64,000 nucleotides of DNA from Heterobilharzia americana (lineage: Eukaryota; Platyhelminthes; Trematoda; Strigeidida; Schistosomatidae): NCBI GenBank assembly GCA_944470555.2, contig OX104127.1:95566708-95630707 (forward strand), in the 5' to 3' direction. Each line of letters starts with the position of its first letter. The first letter of the stretch is position 1. Positions 23,775 through 36,000 of this stretch are shown one piece after another. The position numbers and the translations under genes are program-made. Under the pieces are notes generated by a model. The model made no database searches and was not told where the DNA came from. It worked only from the letters and a program-made list of their open reading frames with translations.

Positions 23775-25430
23775 ACATAGGACCAGTCATTACTGCGTAA
23801 TGATCCGAGTTGCCACAGCTCATCTTAGTACATCAGGTAAAAAGGCAGTGAAGTGGAAGATGAAGATAAGAAAATTCAGTCAAAAGAAATACAAAGTACG
23901 GAAAGAGAGAAAGGAAGAATGAGAAAATGGTGAGATTAGGTATAACATCGCTAAGTGAGGATAATGTATGTATACATCTGCACTTCTGACATCGGTTCTG
24001 AGCCATATCACCTAGAGTTCCCAACCACTGGTTCCTCTTGTCCTGCGGACGCCAACCAGCCAGTCTGCATCGCCCCACATGGCTCAAACCAACAGTCAAG
24101 GACTTCATACATTGATGCCATGTTTCAGTCTGGCCACCTCGGGCGTTTTCCAGCCTGGACCTACTTCGGCCAACATTGTGTGATGAAGCAATCGGCGACT
24201 GGGCATACGTAACACATGTCCTAACCATCTCAGTTGATGAAGGTTCATAACCTCAGCAGATTTACCTCTTCTCCCTAAAACTCTGTACCTAACTTCTGCA
24301 TCACTCACGTGCTGACACCACGGAATACAGCTTATACTACGAAGGCAACGGTGGTCAAACACATGAATCCTTCTCATGTCTTCCATCTTCAATGGCCATG
24401 TTTCACAGAGCGGACTGCTGTGCAGTGCACGTGACCCTTAGCAGGCAATCAGATATCACGGCGGCGCCATAGGTGACGTAATTTGGCGGAAGCCAGCCGA
24501 GCCTTTTGTATTCGTGCAGAGATTTCGTCTGCTACTGAGCCACCAGGCCTGATCCTACTTCCCAGGTAAGGGAAGTGGTCAACATACTCAACCATTACAC
24601 TCTATTTTTAGCCGAGGCACTGTTAAAGACCAATCCCGGAGCAACAATTCGCATTTTGGGTGGTGAGAAACGCCTCTCAAACATTCCCAAATCGCCACTC
24701 AGTTTTTAGAAGACTCTGCATCTTGTCAGCGTCTTTACCTAACAGAACTAAGTCATCTGCATATTCTAGGTCTAACAAAAATTCTCCCACGATTGGGTCA
24801 ATATCTGTGTAGTCAGGTGACGAGAGGCAGACCCTCATAGGAATGCCTATGATAAAATTGAATAAGAATGGAGACATTGAGCAGCTTTGACGAACACCAC
24901 TCGACGAGTACAGCTCTTCGGACATCTCACCATAGGCTCTAACACACCCACAAGTGTTCGAGTAGAGAGCCTTCAATAAAGTGACGTACTTACTCAGCAC
25001 GCCTTTCAGTGAGAGACATTGCCATAAGACTTCTCGATCAACGGAGTCGAATGCCGCCTTCAGGCCAAGAAATACAGCTAGTGTAGGGCATCGGTGAGCG
25101 TATCCGTGTTCTCGAGTCTCATGCAGTGTGAATATTTGGTCGATACACTCGCAGCCGGATCTAAATCCCGCCTGGCTTTCTTGGGCTTGCTTTTTCCGAG
25201 CTCCACTCAGGCGTCGGAGAATTATAGAACTTAGGATCTTAGATACTATGTCCGTCAGGCTGATTCCTCTGTGGCTATCACAAGAGGACTTCTCGCCTTT
25301 CTTAAAGACTGGAATAATCAGCGATTTAGACCAGTCAGAGGAGATTGTATTTGATTCCCATATACCAGTTAACACTTCCGTTAACCTTACCACCATCCTT
25401 GTATACCTCAGGAGTTAGTTGTATCCCTGG
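23775..25430 (-). mobile_element. Family-B LINE fragment with reverse transcriptase
   Basis: Bases 24677-25396 keep an open 239-codon frame on the - strand covering much of the reverse transcriptase: SSDWSKSLIIPVFKKGEKSS, SHRGISLTDIVSK, AFDSVDREVLWQC, SGVRQSCSMSPFLFNFIIG and LEYADDLVLLG, with the catalytic ADD intact. Downstream (24392-23833) are the C-terminal motifs LRWLGHVLRMPSRRLL and SLTVGLSHVGRCRL. The segment between RT and C-terminus is partly deleted and endonuclease is absent. The fragment begins directly after the tail of the RTE-like element. Confidence 0.8.
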
Positions 25431-26509
25431 GAACGCTTCAATAAACCTCATGAGATCAAGCAAGTTTGAAATAGTGAGAATTTCTGGAATCCAATCAAGA
25501 AAAGTGAGTTATTAGTACGCGATCCAAGCTACCATGAAGTAATAGATATGAGGGCTAATTCAATTCGATCAAGTCGTTTTGTGTAGTAACACTCCTAAAG
25601 CCTCGATTATTTGCTTGGACCTAAGTCCTTATTATGAACGGATAGGAACCAAATCGGTTATTCATCAGTTTCTCCTACTGAACCACATTTCCACAGAACC
25701 ATCAGCTTTTCGGAAGTTATACCACTCGGCAACCTTGCAGAGATTCGTGTACCAAGCCATGAGCTATACTATTCAACGGGACGGTTAGTTGTACTATATG
25801 ACCCCAGTACAGCAATGGTCAAAAATCAAGAAATAAAAGCCACAACTCCCTCAACAGTAAACATTATTAAGTAATAGATTTTAAATCTGCATGAAAGAGG
25901 ACTATGTGTAGCTGCTTCTACCGGATATGATAATCTTGCCTGTCCAGAAAACTTTTACGTATGGTACATCACGACACAGTAGATATCACAATTTCTTTCA
26001 TAAATTTATCACACTACTCATTTTTAAATTGTATTATCAACTATTTTTATTCTTACTTCCTCCTGGCTTGTAAGACATTAACCCCCAATTCAAGACTACG
26101 AAGTTTGATCTGTTCGATGCAAGGAATTAAATTGAAGACAGAATACCAATGGTCGATACAGGTAGAGCAAATACCACTTCGAATTGCCGAACGAGCACCT
26201 CTAACTAGTATAAATAGCTTTCAGACACATTTCCATACATCAGCAAAATATACTTCAGATTTTACACTCTTTTGGTTAGTCCCCTCCATCACAACCAAAT
26301 CATGGGCAGAACTTATGAAATCAAACAGATCTTCATGTCGAATTATTTTAGGAAATCAGTCGGTCATCTTGACGTCTCCGACGAAGTTTGTGTGTCGATA
26401 CAATCACTTAATATGCTGCATGAATAAGATTAAAATATTGTACCCGGTAAACAGTTGTAACCGGCTGACAGAATTCAGTATCACAGTTAGTGGATAAACA
26501 TACCATATG
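25431..26509. other. Unassigned stretch with one long open frame
   Basis: An open frame of 178 codons (25961-26497, +) has no domain I recognise, its composition is not clearly coding, and no splice sites frame it convincingly. It could be part of an old repeat. No other feature is seen. Confidence 0.25.
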
Positions 26510-26715
26510 ACACACCACATCATCTGACATGACGAGCGAAACGCATTCAGGCACCTTTTACACATCCGTGCACTAGGCAATGAGCCACACCTGTTTTGTG
26601 AGGGCTAGTGATACTACCTGACTGCCCAAACCTCGGTAGTTGGAGCGTGGCTCGAACCCATGACCAAATGGTTGATAGTCATCTCCCCAAACCGTTAAGC
26701 CATAGCCCAATCATT
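26510..26715 (-). repeat. tRNA-derived SINE-like repeat, distinct family
   Basis: On the - strand a tRNA-like head (26640-26715) shows the A-box-like TATGGCTTAACGG and B-box GGGTTCGAGCC, followed by about 130 bases of body containing CAAAACAGGTGTGGCTC. Only one copy is seen in the window, so the repeat nature rests on the Pol III-like head. Confidence 0.45.
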
Positions 26716-27670
26716 TGATAAGTGTTTAGTAATCAGTACCTTCTGGTCTTGAAACCAATTGGTTAACAAAAACGTACCGCTAGTTTATAAAAATCAAAAC
26801 GACTGGCTTCATCAGATAATACAACAGAAAAATAACAGATCACCCTTGTACATGTATGTAGATATGTTGTATGCTTTTGTGTACACATACTGAAGTTGTC
26901 TCTTTGACAAAATATACCTGTCTTAAAAAAGACAAACACAGAAACCAGACCGAATTGGGAAAGAGTATGTGCAATGCATTGCACCTTGCTTAACACGCAA
27001 AATACTGAAATAGTACTATACACAAGGCGCTGAAAATAAAATAGCCAAAAAGATGAGCCAAGAGGCTAAAACAAAGTAACCAATGAATTGTTAGTAATTT
27101 CAGAGAACAATGGAAGGGGGTGCTTTGAAATTCACAAGGACTAGATAATGTCATCAAAGAAGACGAAAAAAGAGAGATATCGAGTGATGACAGTGGAGGG
27201 AGAATGAGAATGGTATTAGATACAGGGAAATTGATTTCGTTTTGTGAAGATAATACTACCATCCAATTCAAAGTTTTGTATGGAGATAGCAAACAATAAC
27301 TTTTTCGTCTGCCTACATTCTCCTTTGTGGTTTGCCTCTTGTTATGACGATTGCGGTGATTATTTTAATCAGTTCAAAATTGTTACGATGAGATGTGAAA
27401 AAGTAAAATGACATTTTAAGGGGCAGTTAATCATTGTGACAGGTACAACAAAGACCAATACGGTATCGAAAGAAATGAAATGAAAACATTAGAAACCTTC
27501 AGTCACATACAAACAGGGTAGATGATTGCAATGAAGCAATCTTCTATATTTGCTCAACATATCCAACAATATAAACGGGAATAGTGAAGAAACATGAAAT
27601 TATTAATTGTAGTGGTAGCAGTAATAACCGAAAGCCCAATCAATGTTATCATGTTGATAGAATTCTACAG
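26716..27670. other. 3' flank of the Bcl-2-like gene
   Basis: Probably 3' untranslated and intergenic sequence of the - strand gene. Two open frames on the - strand (26763-27023, 26990-27292) look hydrophobic but lack motifs, start context or splice sites. Confidence 0.3.
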
Positions 27671-30143
27671 TCAAATCTTATTAGCAATGTAACCGACTAA
27701 TGCAACCAAACCCAGTGCTCCGACAGCACCAGTGGCGAGTCCACCAACGTTACGCAGTGTTCTCCAAATTAATTCTTCCCCATCATTCACAAACTGATTG
27801 CCAGTGAACTTGATTAATCCAGACTGTTAAGAAAGTAAAATAAAGCAGAACAACTATGCTAAATAATGTATTATCCCTTTTAACTGACAAAATTATTTTT
27901 CCGAAGTAAAAATTACTGCAAAAAATTATTTGGTTCAGATATCATATGAAGAAAATAAAAAGTGAAAAAATTTGGGAAAACTTAGAACGAGTATGCACAC
28001 TAAATCCATAGGATAACTAAGCAGCAAGCATTCATAAAAACGGAGGCTTCTGCAGAAAACTGAAGTCAGACATGGGAACAAACACTTGTCATTCTGATAA
28101 AATGCTAAACATGGGTCACCTTGCCTTACCGACTGAGGATGGATGATTTACACTGCCTATGACTACAATTAATTGAATTAACTACTGTTTTAAACGACTG
28201 TGATTCCCAAACTGTTCTCACTTGATAAATGATATCAGTAATCGCATCAATTCTTATAATGCGTTCAAAATTTATTTTCAGCTTTCAGTACTACAAAAGC
28301 TCTCTCTGCTCGTTTGTCTCTTTAAATTGACAATCAGAGCACCATTTGAAGATTTATCTCTTCTTCTCTTTTAAAAGCACTAGGAAACTGAGAAATACTT
28401 GAGGAAAATGAGCAGAAATGTACATTAGTAGCTTTATTTGATATATCATACACTGAAGTAGCATTATTTACTGGGACACTTTGTTTTCCATAATCCTACC
28501 AAAGAATTTGATCACACAAGTTTTCAACTTCGTTCGCATATTTTAATTTTTTACCCAGTAAATAATACTCTATTACCATGTGGTATAATAACATGAACAA
28601 CCTAATGTGTTTACCTTCTACACAGCGCCTAAAGTTTCGTTTTACATGAAGGTGAATATAAACTCTGGTTTTGAAGATAAAAGGTTGGCTGAATTTTTTC
28701 CAATAATCACAACTACGAAAGACATCAAACTGACAAGATGTGCAGTAAAAACATGAAGGAAGCGACGTTGCTAAAATACAGTCATGTTAAGTGAGTTTTT
28801 TTGTGTTGAGATTATGTGACGATTTGCTAAAATACACAACAAGTTTCAGATTATGAAATTATAAGATGCATAAACAGAAACAGATGGATAAAATCAACGT
28901 AGAACCTCGCACATAAGTGAATCAGTTCAAGTTGCCACACTTCAGAGTGGTACATAAAAAAAGCAGTGGATAGAAAAAGATTGGCATTAAAGTCGAAAGT
29001 CACGTGAGAGAATAAATAATTTGAAGATAAAAGTTAGCGCGAATAGTCAAATCTTAAAAGACGTCAAAGAGTAAATACGTCTGCGCCATTGTCACCGATT
29101 TTCAGCTGTCACCAAGAATCGGTTCTCAACCACTGAATCTTACCGCCTTGGAGCTCAGAGTCCCTAGCCTAGCCATAAGTAGAAATATAGTTTCAACAGT
29201 CGCCCCCTAAAATAACCTCTTTACCTCTAACCAATAAATAGAATGCTTTTGTGAGCACTAACTATCAAATAACGTGTTTTCTAATGTATTTTTTTTATCA
29301 GTACTTACATGTAAGGTACGAATTATTTTGGTACTGGTACACACTGATTTACGTAAGGCAATAGTAACACAACTAGCCACTTAAAAACTCATTCAATAAA
29401 GTGACACATTCCCTCCGACCTCACTTGATTTATTCGTGAACATGATAAACCGAAACATTTATTAGCTGAAAAGTGCTAGGGATCACTTGCATGTCTCTTA
29501 ACGATCTTGTCGTTGCATCGAAGTTGTTGTAATACGTACATATAAAAAGTTTATCACTAGCCGTTAAGTGAGTTTCCGGCTACAAAAATCAGGAAGAAAA
29601 GGCATACAGTAGATAAATTTAGTTAAAACATTGACTTTTCTTAAAGATCAGAAAATGACTTACCCAACCATCATGAAGATTAATCCAGGTTTTCAATTTT
29701 TCATCACAGTATTTGCTCGTTGTTTTTATAAGCATTTGTATTGCATCACTGTGTCCATGTTTTGATAATCGTAAAACTAGTATACGTAAAAATGCAAACA
29801 TTGCTACAACACGTCCCCAATTCACTTTTTCAAACAATCCATTTAAGATTTCAAGATAAGATATTTCCAAAGCGCTTATATCAACTGGTTTGTCTGAATC
29901 GATTCCTAGGCTTTCAGCGACTGGTTCTATTTCATGTGTCCGACTGAAGCGTTGATTAAAGTCCCTGACTAACTGGAGCAATGACTTTATGATTTCTTGT
30001 CCATTGGGGATACAGCTTAGTTCAGCATTAGTGGTATCACTTAAGTCAGTTAAGTAACTGGTATCTTGTTTGTTTGCACTGGCTAGCAAGAACGAACGAC
30101 ATAGTACGGAAGTTTGTAGTCGGAAATCCACAGCAGTGGACAT
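27671..30143 (-). CDS. Bcl-2 family apoptosis regulator, 210 aa
   Basis: Exon 1 codes from ATG at 30143 to 29664 (160 codons) and the exon itself begins at 30146 after a pyrimidine-rich CAG acceptor. Exon 2 is 27671-27823 (50 codons plus TGA). The intron is GT-AG, phase 0. Domains: a BH3-like stretch LLQLVRDF (55-62, with R instead of the usual G before D61), BH1 with NWGR (108-111) in FEKVNWGRVVAMFAFLR, and BH2 WINLHDGW (153-160). The C-terminal hydrophobic anchor is VGGLATGAVGALGLVALVGY (186-205) followed by IANKI. The intron splits BH2 right after W160, where metazoan Bcl-2 genes also have an intron. Such proteins sit on mitochondrial or ER membranes and control outer-membrane permeability. 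Pro- or anti-death role cannot be told from sequence. A 5' untranslated exon is expected upstream. Intron 1 holds a LINE tail at 28865-29200. Confidence 0.88.
28865..29200 (-). mobile_element. Family-B LINE 3' tail in Bcl-2 intron
   Basis: Matches the untranslated 3' end of the common LINE (AAAATCAACGTAGAACC, TTCAAGTTGCCACACTTCA) and its last coding part (GTCACCGATTTTCAGC). It is strongly 5'-truncated and in the same orientation as the host gene. Confidence 0.7.
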
Positions 30144-30269
30144 ATCCTGAAATGCAGAAGAAATAAACACGATGTGAAATTGAAAATATAGTAGTATTAC
30201 AAATAAAATAGACTGGTTGGTTTTCGGAGAACTAGTTGGTTACCTAATAGTTTTCATAAACGACTGAAA

Positions 30270-30400
30270 TCACCTGGAGCCATTCGAAAACTGTGAGCAA
30301 TGAACAGATGTTTCATCCCGGTTTGGGACTTCTCAACAAAGTGTAACCATAAACCCATGCAAAACTGAGTCCAGGATTGACAAGTCCTGCGGAATGAAAA
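30270..30400 (-). repeat. Decayed hammerhead-type SINE
   Basis: On the - strand AGTCCCAAACCGGGATGAAAC matches the stem II and GAAA section of the SINE at 10080-10210. It is flanked by the same kinds of neighbours (GGAAACC-like and GACCC-like parts, altered). The core preceding stem II is too degraded to be a ribozyme. Confidence 0.4.
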
Positions 30401-30494
30401 CATGTATTTACTCACCACTTCGCAATCTAATGCTTTACAATCACCTCAAATGGCTCGACCACTATTCAACGGGCATTTGTTCCGAAGTCCAAAC

Positions 30495-31530
30495 AGAAGA
30501 AATCAAAATAAAACCTCACACAATTGCATCGGTTTAAGTTGCCACACTCCATAACAGCATGCACAAAATAAGTGGGGAAAAGACCGAAATAAAAGTAACC
30601 AAAAGTGTATGGGAGGAGAAGGAATTTGAAAATGAGGGTTAGTTAAAACATTGAGGCTTTGAAAGACGTCAAAGAGTTAGTACATTTGGGTTACTGTGAC
30701 CAATTTCTAGCCGTTTGACCAAGGGCCTGAACCATTGATTCCCATCATCTCAAGGACACCAACCAGGCAATCTACATCTCACACAGCTAAGACCACGATT
30801 CAAATATTTCATAGACTGGTGCAACATCTTAGTTTGGCCACCCTGAGCCTTTTTCCAAATTAATAAGAGGTAAGCAGTGGCCCGCCACACACGACATGTG
30901 CCTAAGCCAACTCAATGACTAAAATGCCTTCCCTGCCTATTATCCTTCCCTAAACCTTGACACAACTCGTATGATGATTCCAACAAACGCCAGTAATGCT
31001 ACAAAGACACCTGTGATCGAGAATTGGCAGTCTTTTTATATCTCCTACTTTTAATGGCCATGTCTCACAGCCATATAAAAGGGCAGAACGGGATGCAGCG
31101 CAGTAAACTTGTCCTTTAATAGGCAGTCAGATATCTTGCCAGTGCCAGGAATGAGTCAATTCAGCGAATGCCAAAGAGCGAAAATCTGATCGATGCACTC
31201 TCTTCCAGGTCTCATATTTGCCTGCTTTGCTCAATTTTCTGTTCCTGAGGTCCATTTACGCGTCGGATAACTATGGTCCTCTTGATCTTGGACACGATGT
31301 TAGTTAAACTTATCCCCCTGTAGTTGTCACAAGAAGACTTCTCTACCTTCTCATAGACTGGGGTGGCCAGTAAAGTAGACCAGTCTGATGATACTACATC
31401 TGATTCCCATGAACTACTTAGTCCCTCCAGCACTAATCAGCAATTTCCTACCTCTATCCTTATAAACTTCTTCCCGGAACGTCATACGGTATACAATACT
31501 GCATCACTGTGTGCCATATCAATAAATCTC
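30495..31530 (-). mobile_element. Family-B LINE fragment with internal deletion
   Basis: The 3' tail (30495-30560) and C-terminal region (30700-31140) are followed abruptly, near 31179, by the start of the reverse transcriptase. The whole palm region is missing between them. The RT part, 31179-31522, differs from 19963-20306 at one base only. Frames are otherwise broken. Confidence 0.75.
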
Positions 31531-33889
31531 AATAAATCAAATTTCAATCCACTTTGACTTTGATGAACTGATTGAATGACTAAGACAATGTGGCCTGGAA
31601 ACCGACTGTAACAAGAATGTGGTATTGCATATTGGGAATAACTACTCGTGAATATTCAGTGAACTGTCAACTAATACCTCAAGTTTTGGAACAAAGACTT
31701 CAGGGTTAAGTTAACCTAGAGACGACCGCAAATTGTAATGATTCTGCATGCTTTGGTTAGTTTGTAGAGCACTAAAGTGCCCTGATAAAGATATCTTTAA
31801 GATTCAATAAGCCAATTATGTAAGGACTCATTCAGAGCAGTATCCATGAGGTTAGTCCACGCTTCATAAAAGTCTAACTACCACTAACCTGCAACTTAAC
31901 TGACGAATAGATGTCATCTTAATGTGACGATAGCGTTAAACCTCTAAGTGTTGATTATTTTGAGAGCTCCCCAAATAAAGTAAAAGAGTAACAAGTCATG
32001 AAATGTTTGCGGACAAAAAAAACAGATGAAACCACGAGAAAGCTGTCGTAAAAGTTATATGGTTCCAACTACAACAACACAGCACAATTCAATTATCTGA
32101 ACATCTAGGCAATATATAGGAACAGGTGGAAATAAAGACCAAAAGTGCTTATTATTTTGAAAATGATAAAGGATTTATGTACTCCCACCATTTCAAGAGA
32201 CCTTAAGCCACTTCACTTAGAAAGTAACTACCAAACCCTTGAGCGTCAAAAACGAGAAGCCTGCAATCGTAAGCATAACTCACACAAACCGTAGGTGACT
32301 TTAAGGATTGATACTACGATATCATACAGCTAAGCACATATAGGGTTTTTTTTTCCTATTTCGTTTTTCCCGTCTGTTGTAATGTTTCAGTTTTTGATTG
32401 TAACTGTTTTGGTTTTGTGTTTTACATATGCACTTTCGTTTCAACTGTACATTCACCTATGGTTGCTAATAAGTCCATTTGTAGACAACTTGGCTACAAT
32501 AACCCCATTATATAGGGAATGAGATATGATACCTGTGGTGAATAGTTGCAGCAAGTATACGCCGGATTACCAGCAGACTGCAAACGACGTAGCAAACCTG
32601 GCCCTTCCTGGATATTCAACCTTTGTGGAGATCTCCTGATGGTATTGACCCAAGAGGCTTCAGAAAAAGTGTCTAAAAAACCTAGTAATCTTGACGACAT
32701 CATGAGTCAGACAATGCCACAAATAGTCATGTCGACACAAATGAGCTGGGGATGTCGGGCCGGAAGAGGAAACCAAGATTTTCAAGATTAATACCAGTCT
32801 ACCAACTCTTGTCCCAACGTCGTGGGATAGACCAGAAAAGTAAGAAATCTACCGATAACCTACCAAGTCTGGATGTATCACTAAGGGAGGAGCCCCGTAC
32901 AATTACCCCACTAACCAGACCAGACAAAGATGGCTTTTCTGGAGACCGAAGGACATCTCAACCGAAGATATACTACAGGAGTAAGAGGTATACCTCCTTT
33001 TGATACTCTCCCTCGATCGAGGGAAAACTTCGGGCACACTTCGCAACTTACGACACTTCCGGGGGGAGCTGTAGATTTCAGAGAACATCGTGTGTCTCCC
33101 CATGTCATCCTGAAGTAAAATTCCCGGGTTTTTATTTAAAACTTACAAAGTATGCCCGAAGTAAATGCTGGTTGGGACTTGACCAACTGCAATTGTGGTT
33201 GAAGATGAAAAATCACGCATAATCAGAGCAACATAACCACCAAACAGAGAAGCGTAATAAGGTTTGAAGGAAGAAAATGAAACATATAAATATACAACGG
33301 AACTTCAAGAAATACCAAGATGAACGAAACAATAATATTGTAGCACTAGTCGTAAAAATAGCGCTTCTTTTCAACTTAACAACCCGTCGTCCACTATCTA
33401 ACGCCAATAATGTGAGGAAGCTCGTACTTTTTAAGTCTTCGCTTCTAAATCTTGGGACTCTATTCTTTCGTCCATTTATACCCGTTTAGTGGTAGCAGAA
33501 GTCTTAATGTTTTTCCTGCTTACACCTTTAAAGGTAATTATTTTCTATTAAAGGTATTTTTGAGAGTTGTAGCGAGTGGAGAATGAGAAGGAAAGGAGTA
33601 AAAGGTACTCATTAGAAAAGTTGTTGCTGAAAAACCAATGTAGAAGGAATGGATCTCAATAGAGACACGCGTGGGGGAATGCATGGACGTGTATTGGTAA
33701 CTTCAGTTGCTACCGATGGACTCTAGTGATAAGCCGTTCGCGCTCGCATGCTTATCCGTCAGTCGCTTAAAGGAGTCAGTCGATGTGTTTTTGGCTACTC
33801 CCTTCTGCGTAATGTTTCATAAGACACGCACCTTGTGTGAAAAGTAATTACATCTCACTCCTACTTTCAACAACGGCTGTATGAAATCG
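31531..33889. other. Unassigned stretch, possibly remains of an LTR element
   Basis: Bases 32540-33118 have overlapping open frames on both strands (32546-32791, 32752-33003 and 32930-33118 on +), a sign of GC-richer former coding or LTR sequence. The position just before the decayed gypsy pol fragment suggests it may be that element's leader or gag, but I find no gag motif. The rest shows nothing recognisable. Confidence 0.3.
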
Positions 33890-35022
33890 GGAAGCTGCTC
33901 GTTGACAGCGGTCATAGGTAGTCGCAGCTGGCAGAAATAACCCCTTGCTGTTGACGTGAAGACGGAACTTCGCTGCCTCGTCAAGGCAGGTGCAGTGGTT
34001 GGCGAACGTCATTGTAACACATCCTTGAATCTGCAGAGTGCTTACGGCAGGCAGGTTGCAACCTTAGCAATAAGGTGTGCTTACCCCAGCTTTGTATGAT
34101 CTACCCGTTGCATGTGAAGCATGCCATCCAGCCCCTGACAAGCTCGGAATAGTGAAGACGAGTTTGATTATATGCTTGAAATGATCGTTATTCAACCATC
34201 AAACAGTCCATGGGCGTCGCCGCTGGATATGATTCTCGAAGAGGTTGGAGACGATCAGGGTGCGACCGCTGATTACCCGTGACCCATTGCCAGAACGACG
34301 CCATGCTGCCACCTGATACTTTGAATCTACTACTTGAATAGGACCTTGTGCGGAATGAATATATTCTCTAGGACTGGCCCGTTCAAGGTACATAAATTGA
34401 TACCTGTGGCAGCGGGAGATACCTCGAAAGTAGCCATTACTACATCTTTTGGACTGCTTAAATCCCTCTGCATGTCTTTTGGTCTTCAGAATGCAGCATA
34501 TGCATTCAAATACTTTCTGATGGCGTCCTTCTTGGTTATGATTTCGTTCATGTTTACACCAGTGACTGTTTCATTGCAAGTGCAGATAAGGAGACCTAGC
34601 CTAACCATTTGGACCTCGCATTCAGCAGACTACAAAAGCATGGCATCACAGCCAACACCCAGAAGTGTCAGATAGGAGTCGAATCATTCAGTTTCCTTTC
34701 ACATGCTGCCGACAACAAAGGCATGTGCCTATTGACAGGCAAAGTGGGCTACCCAAAGCCAATCGTTGTATGGCAGCTTCACTTTCCGGTTGTTACTGGA
34801 GGTTAGTTTCAAACTGTGCCTCTCTTATGAGACCGCTCACGGATCTACTCAGAGGGAACAGAGCGTGCATGTCGCCGGATAACTCGCCTGGACTTGGTTT
34901 CTCCAAGGTCAGGGAAGCCACTGCAAATGCAACCATGCTCAAGCATCACGACCCCGATGCTCCCTTGATTGTTACTGTCGATGCATCTGACTTAGGAGTC
35001 GGATCGATTAAGCAACAGCTGA
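33890..35022 (+). pseudogene. Decayed Ty3/gypsy pol fragment
   Basis: In shifting frames it aligns by eye with the intact pol at 37528-40659. A protease region comes first (VDVKTELRCLVKAGAVV, where the active-site DTG has become KAG). Then come the RT start ([10 protein letters not shown]), [23 protein letters not shown], and a degraded YIDD region. Next are [30 protein letters not shown] and the RNase H start TVDASDLGVGSIKQQL. It stops at that codon and integrase is absent. Premature stops and frameshifts are numerous. It is an older relative, on the opposite strand, of the intact element 2 kb away. Confidence 0.8.
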
Positions 35023-35029
35023 GTGCATT

Positions 35030-35308
35030 TTGGAGTGGGTAATACGTCTCAAATCGGGCAGTATTTGTCCCAAACACATACACACACATATATATGTGCA
35101 GGAAGACAGAGGGAGAGAAGGGGAGAGGTAGTACAAATCACGGATTGACATCGCTTGGAGAACCACTGAAAACCTGGGCACACTGGATAGCCGTCTCGTC
35201 TTAACATGGGACCCCTCAGCAGTACGCACCCGTGACCCGGCTGGGGATCAAACTCAGGACCTTTGGGTTTCACGGTGAACGCGTTAACCATTCAGCCACT
35301 GGATCTGT
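35030..35308 (-). repeat. tRNA-derived SINE with damaged hammerhead motif
   Basis: On the - strand it starts with a tRNA-like head (GTGGCTGAATGGTTAACGCG, then GGTCCTGAGTTTGATCCCC). Next comes the hammerhead-like unit: GTACTG, CTGAGGG, GTCC, a loop, GAC, then GAGAC. The body then runs to a simple CA/TA-rich part (35075-35100). Relative to a working core, the last A of CTGANGA is G and GAAA is GAGA, so this copy should be inactive. Its left end meets the truncated gypsy pol within a few bases. Confidence 0.65.
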
Positions 35309-35310
35309 TT

Positions 35311-36000
35311 TCAGTGCTTCACAATTTCCAGCTTCTGTCACTTCACAATATAACGCAACTATTGCCTGACGTCCTCGGTGGGCGTCCGCTTCCCTTCCGA
35401 CTGGTTGGCCCACGGGTCGCGGCTTGTCATTCGGTTTTTCTGATATCCATCTAGAAGGATATCACCAATGAATACTATACAGTAAGGTATTTTTGAGATG
35501 AATGAGGATTTTTAATTTAGTGGAAGTATTCATCACGGACCGATATCAGTTAGGGAACCATGGAAAATCTGGGAGCACTGAGCAGCTGTTTCAGTGGTTC
35601 CCCAGTTAAAGGAAAGGATGTTTGAATATCGTTATGTGGACCGCATTAGCTCTGTCAAGTTATTGTCAAAAAATAGCACATGGCTGATCTGATAACAGGG
35701 GCGCTCGCAAACGAGGTTGAAAATGTGTGCAGTTATACAGAAAAGTTTGTAAGGCCTTTAGCAAGGTCACGGGGAATACGTCGCGGTCTCATATAGATGA
35801 ATGGCACTGCACATAGGAGAGGGGAGAGGTCACACTGAAAATTGCTGAGAGAATCCGAGAAACCGGAGCGTTTCTGCGTGACGGTTTGTCTCTTGCTGAC
35901 TGAATCAAAAAACGAGAACCAGAGGGGGAAACAAAGTCACTGTTAGTGGCAGGAATGACAGACGTAGGAAGGGACGGGTTTCCGTGTGGTGAGGCCTCAG
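35311..36000. other. Unassigned stretch with a second SINE remnant
   Basis: Bases 35520-35610 (- strand) repeat part of the hammerhead-type SINE (GAACCATGGAAAATCTGGGAGCACTGAGCAGCTGTTTC on the + strand in altered form). The rest may be the 5' part of the CR1-like LINE that follows, but no motif is clear. Confidence 0.35.

Noticed and set aside
25961..26497. 178-codon open frame on the + strand
   Set aside because: No domain, composition not clearly coding, and no convincing exon boundaries.
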